DNA of 12,353 nt from Desulfobulbus sp. (lineage in GTDB: Bacteria; Desulfobacterota; Desulfobulbia; Desulfobulbales; Desulfobulbaceae), in the NCBI GenBank assembly GCA_028684915.1, contig JAQUEZ010000176.1, positions 1 through 12,353 of the forward strand, written 5' to 3'. Position numbers and translations under genes: made by a program. The notes under the pieces were generated by a model. That model had not been told where the DNA came from. It ran no database searches and saw nothing but the letters and a program-made list of their open reading frames with translations. Below are positions 1 to 6,239 of the stretch, in pieces (position 1 is the stretch's first letter; every line of letters begins with the position of its first letter).

Positions 1-246
1 CATCTGCGACTGCACCGCCAAAGGCGCCAGGTGCAGACCGCAGACTTCCTTACCATGATAGGCTCGGGAAAAACAGTTATAGGCGATCACCGCATTGCGG
101 TGGATGCAGACCCACTCATGCAGCGGCCGGTTATTAGCATGCAGGTTGTCAAACAGACGCAGCTCGGAGCGACTGGGTGAAAAGGCATGGTCCACCAATG
201 AACCGGCCTTGACAAGCAAGTCCAGGTTCAAGGTACGAATCTTCAT
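1..246 (-). CDS. GNAT-family N-acetyltransferase, N-terminal part (runs off the window)
   Basis: The 82 visible residues begin MKIRTLNLDLLVKAG and end in GLHLAPLAVQSQM. This end resembles the strand leading into the acetyl-CoA loop of GNAT enzymes (hydrophobic-x-P-x-A-V followed by a Q/R-x-x-G-x-G/A loop), but the loop itself lies beyond the left edge. The start is an ATG that shares the four bases ATGA with the stop of the upstream ferredoxin-type gene, so the two are translationally coupled and co-transcribed. The family call rests on the pattern of the last 15 residues. The acceptor substrate cannot be told. It could instead be another small protein of unknown function. Confidence 0.6.
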   Translation of the reverse strand, partial: MKIRTLNLDLLVKAGSLVDHAFSPSRSELRLFDNLHANNRPLHEWVCIHRNAVIAYNCFSRAYHGKEVCGLHLAPLAVQSQM

Positions 247-1544
247 GGAATCTCCTTGGGTTGAACCTCGGCAGCCTTGCGTAGGGCCGAGAGAAATCGT
301 GAGCGCACTGTCTCGCTCATTAGGGTCTGCTTGACCAGGGGCAACTTGAGAAAGCCGCCCACCAAGCCGCGCATGAACTGATGGCTCCGGCTTTTAGGGT
401 TGTCAAACAGCAAGGTTTGCAGGGTCCCGCGTTCAAGGGATTGCATCAGCACCCGCTCAAAACTATCCTCGGGATGGTACACTCGCTCAGTCCGTTTGTG
501 CAACTGCAAGGCCCTGGTGGGACATTTAAGGGCGCAGACACCGCAACCCAAACAAAAATCGTTGACCTTGGCTTTAGGCTTGATCCGAGTGCTCTCCCCT
601 ACCCTGAAATCTGAGACCAATTGAATAGCGTCGATAGGACAGGCGTGCACGCAAAGCCCGCAACCGATGCATTGGGCCTGATTCACCTCAGCGACCACCG
701 AGGCGGTCACTAGGATGCCGGTATAACCGGTCTCGCGGATACCGAGGAGCAGGTTGCAACAGCAACCGCAACAGTGGCAGATAAAGCCCGCATCCTGACG
801 AACATTGTCCGCCGATAGGGTCAGGCCGAGATCACGGGAGCGGGCGAGGATGTCGCGCATCTGCTGTTTGTCGATCGCCCGGGCCAGGCCATTGCGGATG
901 AGAAACTGGGCACCGGCTCCCATGGAAGTACAGGTCTCCATGGGCACGCGACACGGCGGATGCCCCAGATGATGCTTCTCATGACGACAGGAGCAGAGCC
1001 CCAGAGAAAACACGCTGTGATTTTCAATCAATCCGGCGGCCCGCTCGTAATCGAGAATCTCCACCTGCTCGTTGACGGTTTCCTCGTGGGGTAGGGCTCG
1101 CATCACCGATACCTGCTGACCACCGCCGAAGTTGGCTTCAAGAAATTCGCGGCCACCAAACATATAGCCCTGAAAAAGCTCGGCCCAGCGCCGCATCGGT
1201 AGATCTTGTCCCACCCGCATCATGGTGAATTCGAAAAAACCGATAACCAGTGGACTCACCATGTAGCGGTATGCACTGCCATCCCAAATATCGATCACCA
1301 ACCCTTTGCCGCAGAGCGATTCAAGCTGACGCTGGAGCTCCGTTAAGCCTATACCTGTGAGTTGGCCGATACGTTCAAGAGCGGCCGGTCGGTACGGTAG
1401 CTGGATGATCAGCGCGGCTTCCTCAGGCGAGTAGAGTGCGGTGATCAGCTCCTGGAATACAGCCGTCCAGGGGGTACGCATCGGTGCCTGATCCAGTCGT
1501 TCTGCCAGCTGCCGGTAGATATCTTTGCCAACGCTATGTCCCAT
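243..1544 (-). CDS. 4Fe-4S dicluster ferredoxin-type protein with extra cysteine clusters
   Basis: This is a soluble iron-sulfur protein of about 433 residues, with no signal peptide or membrane segment seen. Counting from the GTG three bases upstream (1547), residues 1-100 look like a helical, possibly winged-helix region. Cysteines follow in C-S-C (185, 187), C199 and C206, then a dense CHCCGCCC run at 257-264. Two classical CxxCxxCxxxCP ferredoxin motifs follow, at 293-304 and 332-343. This pattern matches ferredoxin-domain proteins common in anaerobic deltaproteobacteria, which presumably pass electrons within the cytoplasm; the partner is unknown. The ATG at 1544 is preferred because the AGGAGG at 1549-1554 lies four bases from it but only one base from the GTG. 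A MITE-1 copy is inserted immediately upstream of this Shine-Dalgarno, so the native promoter has been moved away or replaced. The gene overlaps the downstream GNAT gene by four bases. Confidence 0.85.
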   Translation of the reverse strand: MGHSVGKDIYRQLAERLDQAPMRTPWTAVFQELITALYSPEEAALIIQLPYRPAALERIGQLTGIGLTELQRQLESLCGKGLVIDIWDGSAYRYMVSPLVIGFFEFTMMRVGQDLPMRRWAELFQGYMFGGREFLEANFGGGQQVSVMRALPHEETVNEQVEILDYERAAGLIENHSVFSLGLCSCRHEKHHLGHPPCRVPMETCTSMGAGAQFLIRNGLARAIDKQQMRDILARSRDLGLTLSADNVRQDAGFICHCCGCCCNLLLGIRETGYTGILVTASVVAEVNQAQCIGCGLCVHACPIDAIQLVSDFRVGESTRIKPKAKVNDFCLGCGVCALKCPTRALQLHKRTERVYHPEDSFERVLMQSLERGTLQTLLFDNPKSRSHQFMRGLVGGFLKLPLVKQTLMSETVRSRFLSALRKAAEVQPKEIP

Positions 1545-1561
1545 CACCCCTCCTCATTTTC

Positions 1562-1725
1562 GTAAGCGATCACGGGGCACCGAATCTGCGGTGTTATCGG
1601 CCTGTTGACGTACAGGTGTACGAGTGTACGCTGCACAAGCCGATGCCTTGCACCTCTGGCACCCTGCAATCGCTTACAGGTCCATTGATAAACGGTGCCT
1701 TTGGGGTTCCCCCGTGATCGGTTAC
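1562..1725 (+). mobile_element. MITE-1 copy A (IS66-like ends, 164 bp)
   Basis: A non-coding element. It is bounded by GTAAGCGATCACGGGG on the left (1562-1577) and CCCCGTGATCGGTTAC on the right (1710-1725), 15 of 16 bases inverted-complementary. It is flanked by an 8-bp target duplication with one mismatch, TCATTTTC (1554-1561) and TTATTTTC (1726-1733). Ends starting GTAA and 8-bp duplications are known traits of IS66-family insertion sequences, so an IS66-type transposase probably moved it. A third end-like copy lies inside at 1662-1677. The centre holds nested palindromes around GTACAGGTGTAC. Compared with copy B at 2784-2939 it carries an extra 8 bp from a tandem GTGTACGA/GTGTACGC. No open frame inside is credible. 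Confidence 0.85.
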
Positions 1726-1733
1726 TTATTTTC

Positions 1734-1933
1734 ATGCTCCCAGACCAGCCCCCCGGTTCATCTCCTCCCCTTAGCGGTTTTTCATCCGGTCCACAAGGGT
1801 GAAGCCGATAGCTCTTTGAAAATATCCTCTTGCGGTAACAGAGGGTATGGCCAGTGAGATCGAAATGAAGTATGGTGACCAACTACTTAAAAAGCTGGCA
1901 TATATTCATCGGAACCAATACATGAGGCACCCC
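1734..1933. other. Intergenic region between divergent genes, displaced promoter region
   Basis: This 200-bp stretch lies between MITE-1 copy A and the preferred start of the DJ-1/PfpI gene. It presumably holds the original promoters of the divergent ferredoxin-type and DJ-1/PfpI genes. An in-frame ATG at 1847 could extend the plus-strand gene by 29 residues, but the added sequence does not resemble the family. No convincing -35/-10 pair, operator palindrome or RNA motif was recognised. Confidence 0.4.
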
Positions 1934-2578
1934 ATGCGTCTTGGTTGTGTTATTTTTCCCCACGTTGAAGAACTCGATTTTATCGGCCCCTGGGAAATAG
2001 CGGGCATGTGGGGTTCGCGCTTTAATGGACCCCAGGAACGGTTAGTGGTGGCACAGAGCCATGAAGCGGTGACCTGCGCCAAGGGTTTGCAGGTATTGCC
2101 CCATATCGAATTTAGCCGGTGTCCCCAGCTCGACATCCTTATCGTTCCGGGAGGCCAGGGAACCCGCACTGAGGTCGATAATCCACAGCTGATCAACTTC
2201 ATCAACACCCAGTCCCGCGGCTGTTCGGCAATCCTCTCGGTATGCACCGGCGTCTTTCTGCTCGAACGGGCGGGGTTGCTTGCCGACAAAAAAGCCACCA
2301 CTCATTGGGCATCGCTTGACCGACTTCGCGCCCTTGGCAACGGCAAGGTGCAGGTATGCGAAACGCGATTCACTCGGGACGGCAGCATCTGGACTTCAGC
2401 CGGGGTCTCTGCCGGCATTGATTTGATGCTGGCATTCATCGCCGAAACCGCTGGCCCTGAGGTAGCCGGCAAGGTGCAGCTCGCTACCGAATACTACCCT
2501 GCTCCCACTCGTTACGGTCAGGCTTGGCAAAGTCCCGATGCCCCGGGTTATCTCAAGGAGACTAACCGGCCGCACTGA
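1934..2578 (+). CDS. DJ-1/PfpI family protein (isonitrile hydratase-like)
   Basis: A cytoplasmic protein of 214 residues from the chosen start. It opens with the family strand MRLGCVIFP followed by ELDFIGPWEI (acidic D15). It has a PGGQG turn near 72-76 and the nucleophile elbow SVCTGVFLL with Cys104, followed by A-x-THW (His124). This layout matches the DJ-1/PfpI group that includes cyclohexyl-isocyanide hydratase and the N-terminal domains of GlxA-type AraC regulators. No helix-turn-helix domain follows, so it is probably an enzyme or stress protein rather than a regulator. The ATG at 1934 is preferred because GAGG lies six bases upstream and family members begin at this strand; ATGs at 1922 and 1847 are alternatives. 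It stands alone between two MITE-1 copies in direct orientation. The substrate is not predictable from sequence. Confidence 0.85.
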   Translation: MRLGCVIFPHVEELDFIGPWEIAGMWGSRFNGPQERLVVAQSHEAVTCAKGLQVLPHIEFSRCPQLDILIVPGGQGTRTEVDNPQLINFINTQSRGCSAILSVCTGVFLLERAGLLADKKATTHWASLDRLRALGNGKVQVCETRFTRDGSIWTSAGVSAGIDLMLAFIAETAGPEVAGKVQLATEYYPAPTRYGQAWQSPDAPGYLKETNRPH

Positions 2579-2690
2579 TCACTCTGTCGGAATTCCCCGG
2601 CATTATTAATTCATGCTTTCAGCAATCTCATCGACCGGGTAAACAAACAATGTGAAAATCGGCAATGGCGTTAGAAGGAAAAATCAGCTT

Positions 2691-3019
2691 TGATGGCGTC
2701 GTAAAAATTTCGATCTCCTGCGTGGCAGCATTTTTTCCGACGCTCGCCATGCCTTCTGTATTCCTTCGAGCCGGGGAAAACGCGAAGCGATCACGGGGCA
2801 CCGAATCTGCGGTGTTATCGGCCTGTTTACGTACAGGTGTACGCTGCACAGGCAGATGCCTTGCATCTCCGGCACCCCGTAATCGCTTACAAATTCGGGG
2901 GTAACCGATAATTTTAGGGCTCACCCCGTGATCGGTTACGAAAACGCTACTCCTTGTATATCTGTGTTTTCACCTAGCCATCTCTCTTAGAATGTGATGG
3001 ATTTTTTACGAGTCCATCA
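2691..3019 (+). mobile_element. MITE-2 copy 1, interrupted by MITE-1
   Basis: An element with inverted ends TGATGGCGTCGTAAAAA on the left and the complement of TGATGGACTCGTAAAAAA on the right. GCTT flanks it on both sides (2687-2690 and 3020-3023), a likely 4-bp target duplication; the direct repeat can be read as long as ATCAGCTTT because it overlaps the ends. Removing the 156-bp MITE-1 and its 8-bp duplication leaves 165 bp, exactly the size of the uninterrupted copy at 6075-6239, with which it shares clear but diverged similarity throughout. The core ends in an inverted end-like sequence at about 2978-2982. A terminal hairpin at 2996-3018 follows (GATGGATT / AGTCCATC arms). The right end lies 32 bp upstream of the DUF4242 start codon. 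The transposase family is not identified. Confidence 0.8.
2784..2939 (+). mobile_element. MITE-1 copy B nested in MITE-2 (156 bp)
   Basis: The same element as 1562-1725, in the same orientation. It begins GAAGCGATCACGGGG (one T lost from GTAAGCG) and ends CCCCGTGATCGGTTAC. The 8-bp target duplication is perfect: GAAAACGC at 2776-2783 and again at 2940-2947. An internal end-like arm at 2875-2890 is inverted and differs from the standard left end by one base. The last 39 bp form a hairpin with perfect 9-base arms, GTAACCGAT (2901-2909) and ATCGGTTAC (2931-2939). The centre can fold into small hairpins such as GATGC-CTT-GCATC and GTAC-AGGT-GTAC. GTAA termini and 8-bp duplications point to IS66-family mobilisation; no transposase is encoded here. 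Confidence 0.88.
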
Positions 3020-3051
3020 GCTTTAGCTCAACTTAAAAACAGGAGAAAAAA

Positions 3052-3324
3052 ATGCCTAAATTCGTGGTCGAACGTGAAATATTGGGTGCTGGAAATCTCT
3101 CACCAGAGGAATTGCAAAGCATATCACAGAAATCGTGTGGCGTGTTACGAGAGTTAGGGCCTCAAGTTCAATGGGTTCAAAGCTATGTCACCGCCGATAA
3201 GATCTACTGTATATACATTGCCCCTGATGCAGATTCAGTGCGAAAGCACGCAGCTATGGGCGGGTTTCCGGCTAACTCTGTTGCCGAGATTAAAACGACA
3301 ATCGACCCAACCACTGCTGAGTAA
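3052..3324 (+). CDS. DUF4242 domain-containing small protein
   Basis: A 90-residue soluble protein that fills the DUF4242 family from end to end: MPKFVVEREI at the N terminus, SQKSCGVLRELGP in the middle, WVQSYVTADKIYCIYIAP as the central strands, then HAAMGGFPAN. Family members are small alpha/beta-barrel ferredoxin-like folds. Some actinobacterial relatives have been described as nickel binding, but that function should not be assumed here. Conserved candidates for ligand or active-site roles are Cys29, Cys53 and His65. An AGGAG lies seven bases from the start codon, directly downstream of the MITE-2 right end, so transcription must start in or cross that element. The methyltransferase gene follows 106 bp later on the same strand. 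Confidence 0.85.
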   Translation: MPKFVVEREILGAGNLSPEELQSISQKSCGVLRELGPQVQWVQSYVTADKIYCIYIAPDADSVRKHAAMGGFPANSVAEIKTTIDPTTAE

Positions 3325-3430
3325 CAATCAAGGATAGAATACGAATTCATTTTTTCATAAATAATGCGCTCGATACACTGTGCATTTCGAATCATCTTTT
3401 GAATGACTTTCAACATCTGCGAAGGGACCA

Positions 3431-4069
3431 ATGGATATAAGACAAATCGCCAATAGAGGAAAATATGATCTTGCAGCCTCGAGCTACGACTTTATAGCGT
3501 TCCTTATGAGTCTAGGCCAGGCTTCAAGACTTTACTCTGAAGTGGCAAATGTTCTTGATATCCCGGAAGGCGGGACCGTAGTTGAGTTGGGCTGCGGGCC
3601 CGCTTCGGTAGCGCCCAGTTTGCTGGAAAAAATCAAGGTGCCATCTCGACTTATAGGTATCGATTTTTCAGGTCAAATGATCGAAATAGCCAACAAAAAG
3701 AAGGGCATGAATCAATGGGAAAACGTCGAATTTTTATGCATGGATATGTACGACTATACCCCAGAACAACAAGTCGATACCGTTGTGTTCTGTCTCGCGC
3801 TGACTGCAATGCCTGATTATAAAAAAGCCTTGGACACGGCTCTATCCATTTTGAAGCCAGGAGGGCAATTGATCGTTATTGATTCGATACCCCTCTATTC
3901 AAAGTGGTACCATCCCATGGCCAACGCCTACATGTATTTGAAATCAGTTGTTGTAGGCGCCAAACCCGTTGCAGAAATTTTCAATTATATTGAAGAGAAG
4001 ATGGACCAGTTCCAAACAAAAGAAATGGTTTTCGGCGTTTACACTCTGATTACGGCAAGGGCAAAATAA
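3431..4069 (+). CDS. Class I SAM-dependent methyltransferase
   Basis: A 212-residue cytoplasmic protein with a complete Rossmann-type methyltransferase core. Motif I is VVELGCGPASVA (about residues 50-61). Motif II is IGIDFSGQMIEIA (75-87), with Asp78 placed to bind the ribose of S-adenosylmethionine. An acidic MDMYDY lies near 104-109, and the post-motif LKPGGQLIVIDS is at 141-152. The N-terminal KYDLAASSYD resembles the UbiE/MenG and methyltransferase-11 groups. The C-terminal part, with YNPMAN-like and aromatic residues, probably builds the acceptor pocket. An AAGGGA ahead of the ATG supports the start. The acceptor cannot be predicted. It may share a transcript with the DUF4242 gene upstream, though the 106-bp gap leaves room for its own promoter. 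Confidence 0.88.
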   Translation: MDIRQIANRGKYDLAASSYDFIAFLMSLGQASRLYSEVANVLDIPEGGTVVELGCGPASVAPSLLEKIKVPSRLIGIDFSGQMIEIANKKKGMNQWENVEFLCMDMYDYTPEQQVDTVVFCLALTAMPDYKKALDTALSILKPGGQLIVIDSIPLYSKWYHPMANAYMYLKSVVVGAKPVAEIFNYIEEKMDQFQTKEMVFGVYTLITARAK

Positions 4070-4264
4070 CCCATCGAAAAACCAGAACCATCCACCCCTG
4101 TGTAGAAACACAATGGCGGGCTTGGTGGCGGTTTTCTTCCGTAAAAACGCTTTTCACCGCACCAGCCGCAAAAGCTGTCTGGTAACTTCAACTACAGCAA
4201 ATTTTTTCCCTCCGCGGCAGCCTTGGGATCAGGGGCTTCTGGAGTGTTCAGTTCAGGTGGATCA

Positions 4265-5044
4265 ATGAGAGTAAAAGGTAAAGTCATCAAGTGGAAAAAC
4301 GACAAAGGATTCGGTTTCATTAAGCCAACCAAGGGAATGGCAGATATTTTTTTTCATGAGAATTTTTTACTCAACCAGTCCAGAAGACCAACAATCGGAG
4401 AAGAAGTATCTTTTGAAATAGCTACCAACCCAGAAGGAAAACAAAGAGCGGAGAGGATTTTATTTCGTGGGGAGCGTGATCCGAGGCAACGGGATATTTT
4501 TTTTGATGTTTTTTTCTCGGGTGTATCCATCGCTTTTTTTATTGGTATTGGCACTCTAGTTTTTCTAAAAAAATTAGATCCCATTGTCTTGATTTTGTAC
4601 TTAGCAGTAAGCCTCATAACTTTTTCACTTTATCGGCATGATAAAATTAAAGCCCAAAATGACCAACGGAGAACGCCGGAAAAGGATCTCCATTTTTTCA
4701 GTTTAATTGGAGGATGGCCAGGTGCTCTCATTGCACAAAGGGCACTCCATCACAAATCAAGAAAAAAATCATTTCTAGCAACATTTTACATAACTGTTAT
4801 TATTAATATAATAGTTCTTTCATTGTACTGTTTTTCGGGCGCTAATTTTCTAAATTCTGATAAATTTTTTAAAGAAATCAATCAAATCACGCATAAGTTT
4901 TCACAAAACTCTCGCGATAAACCTAGCCAAAGACCAAAAGGCCCTGTCTATAGCTGGATAAATAAAGATGGGGAAAAAAAATATTCAAATGTAGGTTTTC
5001 CGGAAAATGAACCGTGCCGTGACAGGAGAATTGACTGGAAATGA
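4265..5044 (+). CDS. Cold-shock domain / DUF1294 membrane protein with DUF4124-like tail
   Basis: A 259-residue fusion. Residues 1-66 form a cold-shock domain with the nucleic-acid-binding motifs KGFGFI (14-19) and DIFFH (27-31). Two hydrophobic segments at about 82-100 and 106-123 follow. Next is a DUF1294 signature, YRHDK-x-x-A, RRTPEKDLHFFSLIGGWPGAL and HHKSRKKSF (123-170), then a third membrane segment at 172-190. The end, VYSWINKDGEKKYSNVGFP (228-246), resembles the DUF4124 motif (Y-x-W-x-D/N-x-x-G-x-x-x-Y/F-S). With the N terminus inside, the three spans place the tail in the periplasm, where DUF4124 domains normally act. Start 4265 is preferred: AGGTGG lies upstream, whereas the frame extension to 4223 uses TTG. 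The gene is AT-rich with long T runs, unlike its neighbours, which suggests transfer. Its function is unknown. Confidence 0.85.
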   Translation: MRVKGKVIKWKNDKGFGFIKPTKGMADIFFHENFLLNQSRRPTIGEEVSFEIATNPEGKQRAERILFRGERDPRQRDIFFDVFFSGVSIAFFIGIGTLVFLKKLDPIVLILYLAVSLITFSLYRHDKIKAQNDQRRTPEKDLHFFSLIGGWPGALIAQRALHHKSRKKSFLATFYITVIINIIVLSLYCFSGANFLNSDKFFKEINQITHKFSQNSRDKPSQRPKGPVYSWINKDGEKKYSNVGFPENEPCRDRRIDWK

Positions 5045-5066
5045 ACATAATTATAAAAGGGATTGC

Positions 5067-5420
5067 ATGGGTAAAATTAAGCTGAACAGGTCGAAAAAGA
5101 AAAGAGCTGCAAAGGAGACGAGCCAAGGAAAGCCCTCTGTGGAAGAGCTGAGACGAACCCTAGGGTTCCCTGACGGCACAGCCTTTCTTGGCTATGCAAT
5201 TCACCTCAAAGAATCTGATGAATTTTTGGCTGAGTTGACGGATTTGCCCGAAGAAGGGATCGTTAAAAAAGTTTGGACAAGTACACCGCAGCATGCCGTC
5301 TGTTATAATACGCTGTCGAATGCGTTGAAAATATTAGAAGAATGCCCTAACGCTGTTGTCGTTGGCCTGTTCGACACCGGCAACCAAATTATGACCGTGA
5401 CCATGTCGCTCAACCGATAG
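5067..5420 (+). CDS. Hypothetical protein with lysine-rich N terminus
   Basis: A 117-residue protein I do not recognise. It begins with the basic stretch MGKIKLNRSKKKRAAKE. A compact alpha/beta sequence follows, starting LGFPDGTAFLGYAIHLKES and ending in the hydrophobic strands AVVVGLFDTGNQIMTVTMSL. No signal peptide, membrane span or cysteine motif is evident; single cysteines occur mid-protein (Cys75, Cys93 approx.). The start at 5067 has an AAGGGA a few bases upstream, while the longer frame from 5007 overlaps the preceding gene and lacks support. It lies 22 bp after the cold-shock/DUF1294 gene on the same strand and is probably co-transcribed with it. The basic N terminus could contact nucleic acid or membrane, but this is only a guess. 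Confidence 0.65.
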   Translation: MGKIKLNRSKKKRAAKETSQGKPSVEELRRTLGFPDGTAFLGYAIHLKESDEFLAELTDLPEEGIVKKVWTSTPQHAVCYNTLSNALKILEECPNAVVVGLFDTGNQIMTVTMSLNR

Positions 5421-5559
5421 AATAGGGTCCTGGGCCAAAATCGTGGCAACAACTCCGTTTCCAGGGGCACTCAATATAAGGCTTGTCAATCCGAGCCTTT
5501 AGGTATTGCCAAGATTCCCCCCGGGCTCACGGCATCCATCTGGTTTTCTTTCCTTTTTG

Positions 5560-6051
5560 CTACAGTTCGATCTCGTAGGAGGCAAGGGATTTGCTATTGG
5601 CCTGCATTTCTTCAAGTTGTTTCACATGGCCCCGTTCCTGCCCGATAATACTGCCGAGCTGTTTAACGGCTTCAGGATCATCGAGGAACCCCAGGAGGAA
5701 CTCGTAAAAATCAATGGTGTCGTTTTCAAACTCTATGGATTGGGTCAGCAAATCTTCCAGGCTCGTGATTCGAGCCAGTTGCTCCTCCTCCAGGGAAAAG
5801 GTTTGACTGCGGACGATGTCTTGTAGCAATGAGCGCCCCATGGCCTCGAGTTCTGCCTGCTCTGCGCTCAATTGCCGATCACCAATGATGGCTGCAAACA
5901 ATTCACCGTGACGTTTCTCTTCATCAGCCATCCATTGAAACATCTGAACGAGTTCGAGATCTTTTACCTGGCTGGCGACCCGACGATAGGTATCCTCACC
6001 ATTTTTCTCTATCTGCACCGCAATATTGAGTACATCCGAAAGGGTAAACAT
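5560..6051 (-). CDS. Rubrerythrin-like (erythrin) ferritin-fold diiron protein
   Basis: A 163-residue four-helix-bundle protein. The diiron ligand pattern appears twice. The first is E15-x-x-x-E19 with EEKRH at 44-48. The second is IEFENDTIDFYEF around 106-118 with QERGH at 138-142. There is no C-terminal rubredoxin domain, so it is the short erythrin or ferritin-like type. Such proteins reduce peroxide or sequester iron in the cytoplasm of anaerobes. Lacking its own rubredoxin, it would need an external electron donor if it acts as a peroxidase. AGGAGA upstream of the ATG is a good ribosome binding site. The right end of an intact MITE-2 lies only 23 bp upstream of the start codon, so the promoter is inside or beyond that element. 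It converges with the hypothetical gene at 5067-5420. Confidence 0.88.
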   Translation of the reverse strand: MFTLSDVLNIAVQIEKNGEDTYRRVASQVKDLELVQMFQWMADEEKRHGELFAAIIGDRQLSAEQAELEAMGRSLLQDIVRSQTFSLEEEQLARITSLEDLLTQSIEFENDTIDFYEFLLGFLDDPEAVKQLGSIIGQERGHVKQLEEMQANSKSLASYEIEL

Positions 6052-6074
6052 AGATTGTTCTCCTGTTTTGTCCT

Positions 6075-6239
6075 TGATGGACTCGTAATAAGTCCATCAC
6101 ACGCTAAAAGATGGCGAGGTAAAAACACAGATAGACAAGGAACAGTGTGTTTTTACCGGCTCGACGGCATACATAAGGTATGTCGAGCGTCGGGAAAAAT
6201 GCTCCGACGCAGTCGATCGAAGTTTTTACGACGCCATCT
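6075..6239 (-). mobile_element. MITE-2 copy 2, uninterrupted (165 bp)
   Basis: Read on the minus strand, the element begins AGATGGCGTCGTAAAAAC and ends TTATTACGAGTCCATCA. It shows the same order of blocks as the copy at 2691-3019, but without the MITE-1 insertion at the sequence corresponding to GGTAAAAACACAC. Possible 4-bp duplications are AGTA and AGGA (minus strand), 3 of 4 matching. An inner end-like sequence, GATGGCGAGGTAAAAAC (6110-6126, plus strand), closes a 129-bp core. A 23-bp terminal hairpin with perfect 8-base arms, GATGGACT and AGTCCATC (6076-6098), follows. An internal hairpin with CTCGAC/GTCGAG arms lies in the core. It is oriented toward the rubrerythrin-like gene exactly as copy 1 is toward the DUF4242 gene. 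Confidence 0.8.

Noticed and set aside
1544..1882. 112-residue minus-strand open frame upstream of the ferredoxin-type gene
   Set aside because: Most of it lies across MITE-1 copy A and the divergent intergenic region. It has no family resemblance and arises from the element's palindromic sequence.
2628..2924. Overlapping open frames on both strands through the nested elements
   Set aside because: They run through MITE-1 and MITE-2 sequence, differ between the copies of each element because of indels, and have no ribosome sites or recognisable product.
1562..2939. Composite transposon carrying the DJ-1/PfpI gene
   Set aside because: Each MITE-1 copy has its own matching 8-bp duplication, and the outer flanks (TCATTTTC and GAAAACGC) do not match each other, so the copies inserted independently.
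4070..4264. Small gene or regulator site between the methyltransferase and the cold-shock fusion
   Set aside because: The upstream extension of the cold-shock frame begins with TTG and encodes Gly/Ser-rich sequence without family support. No clear promoter or terminator was found.
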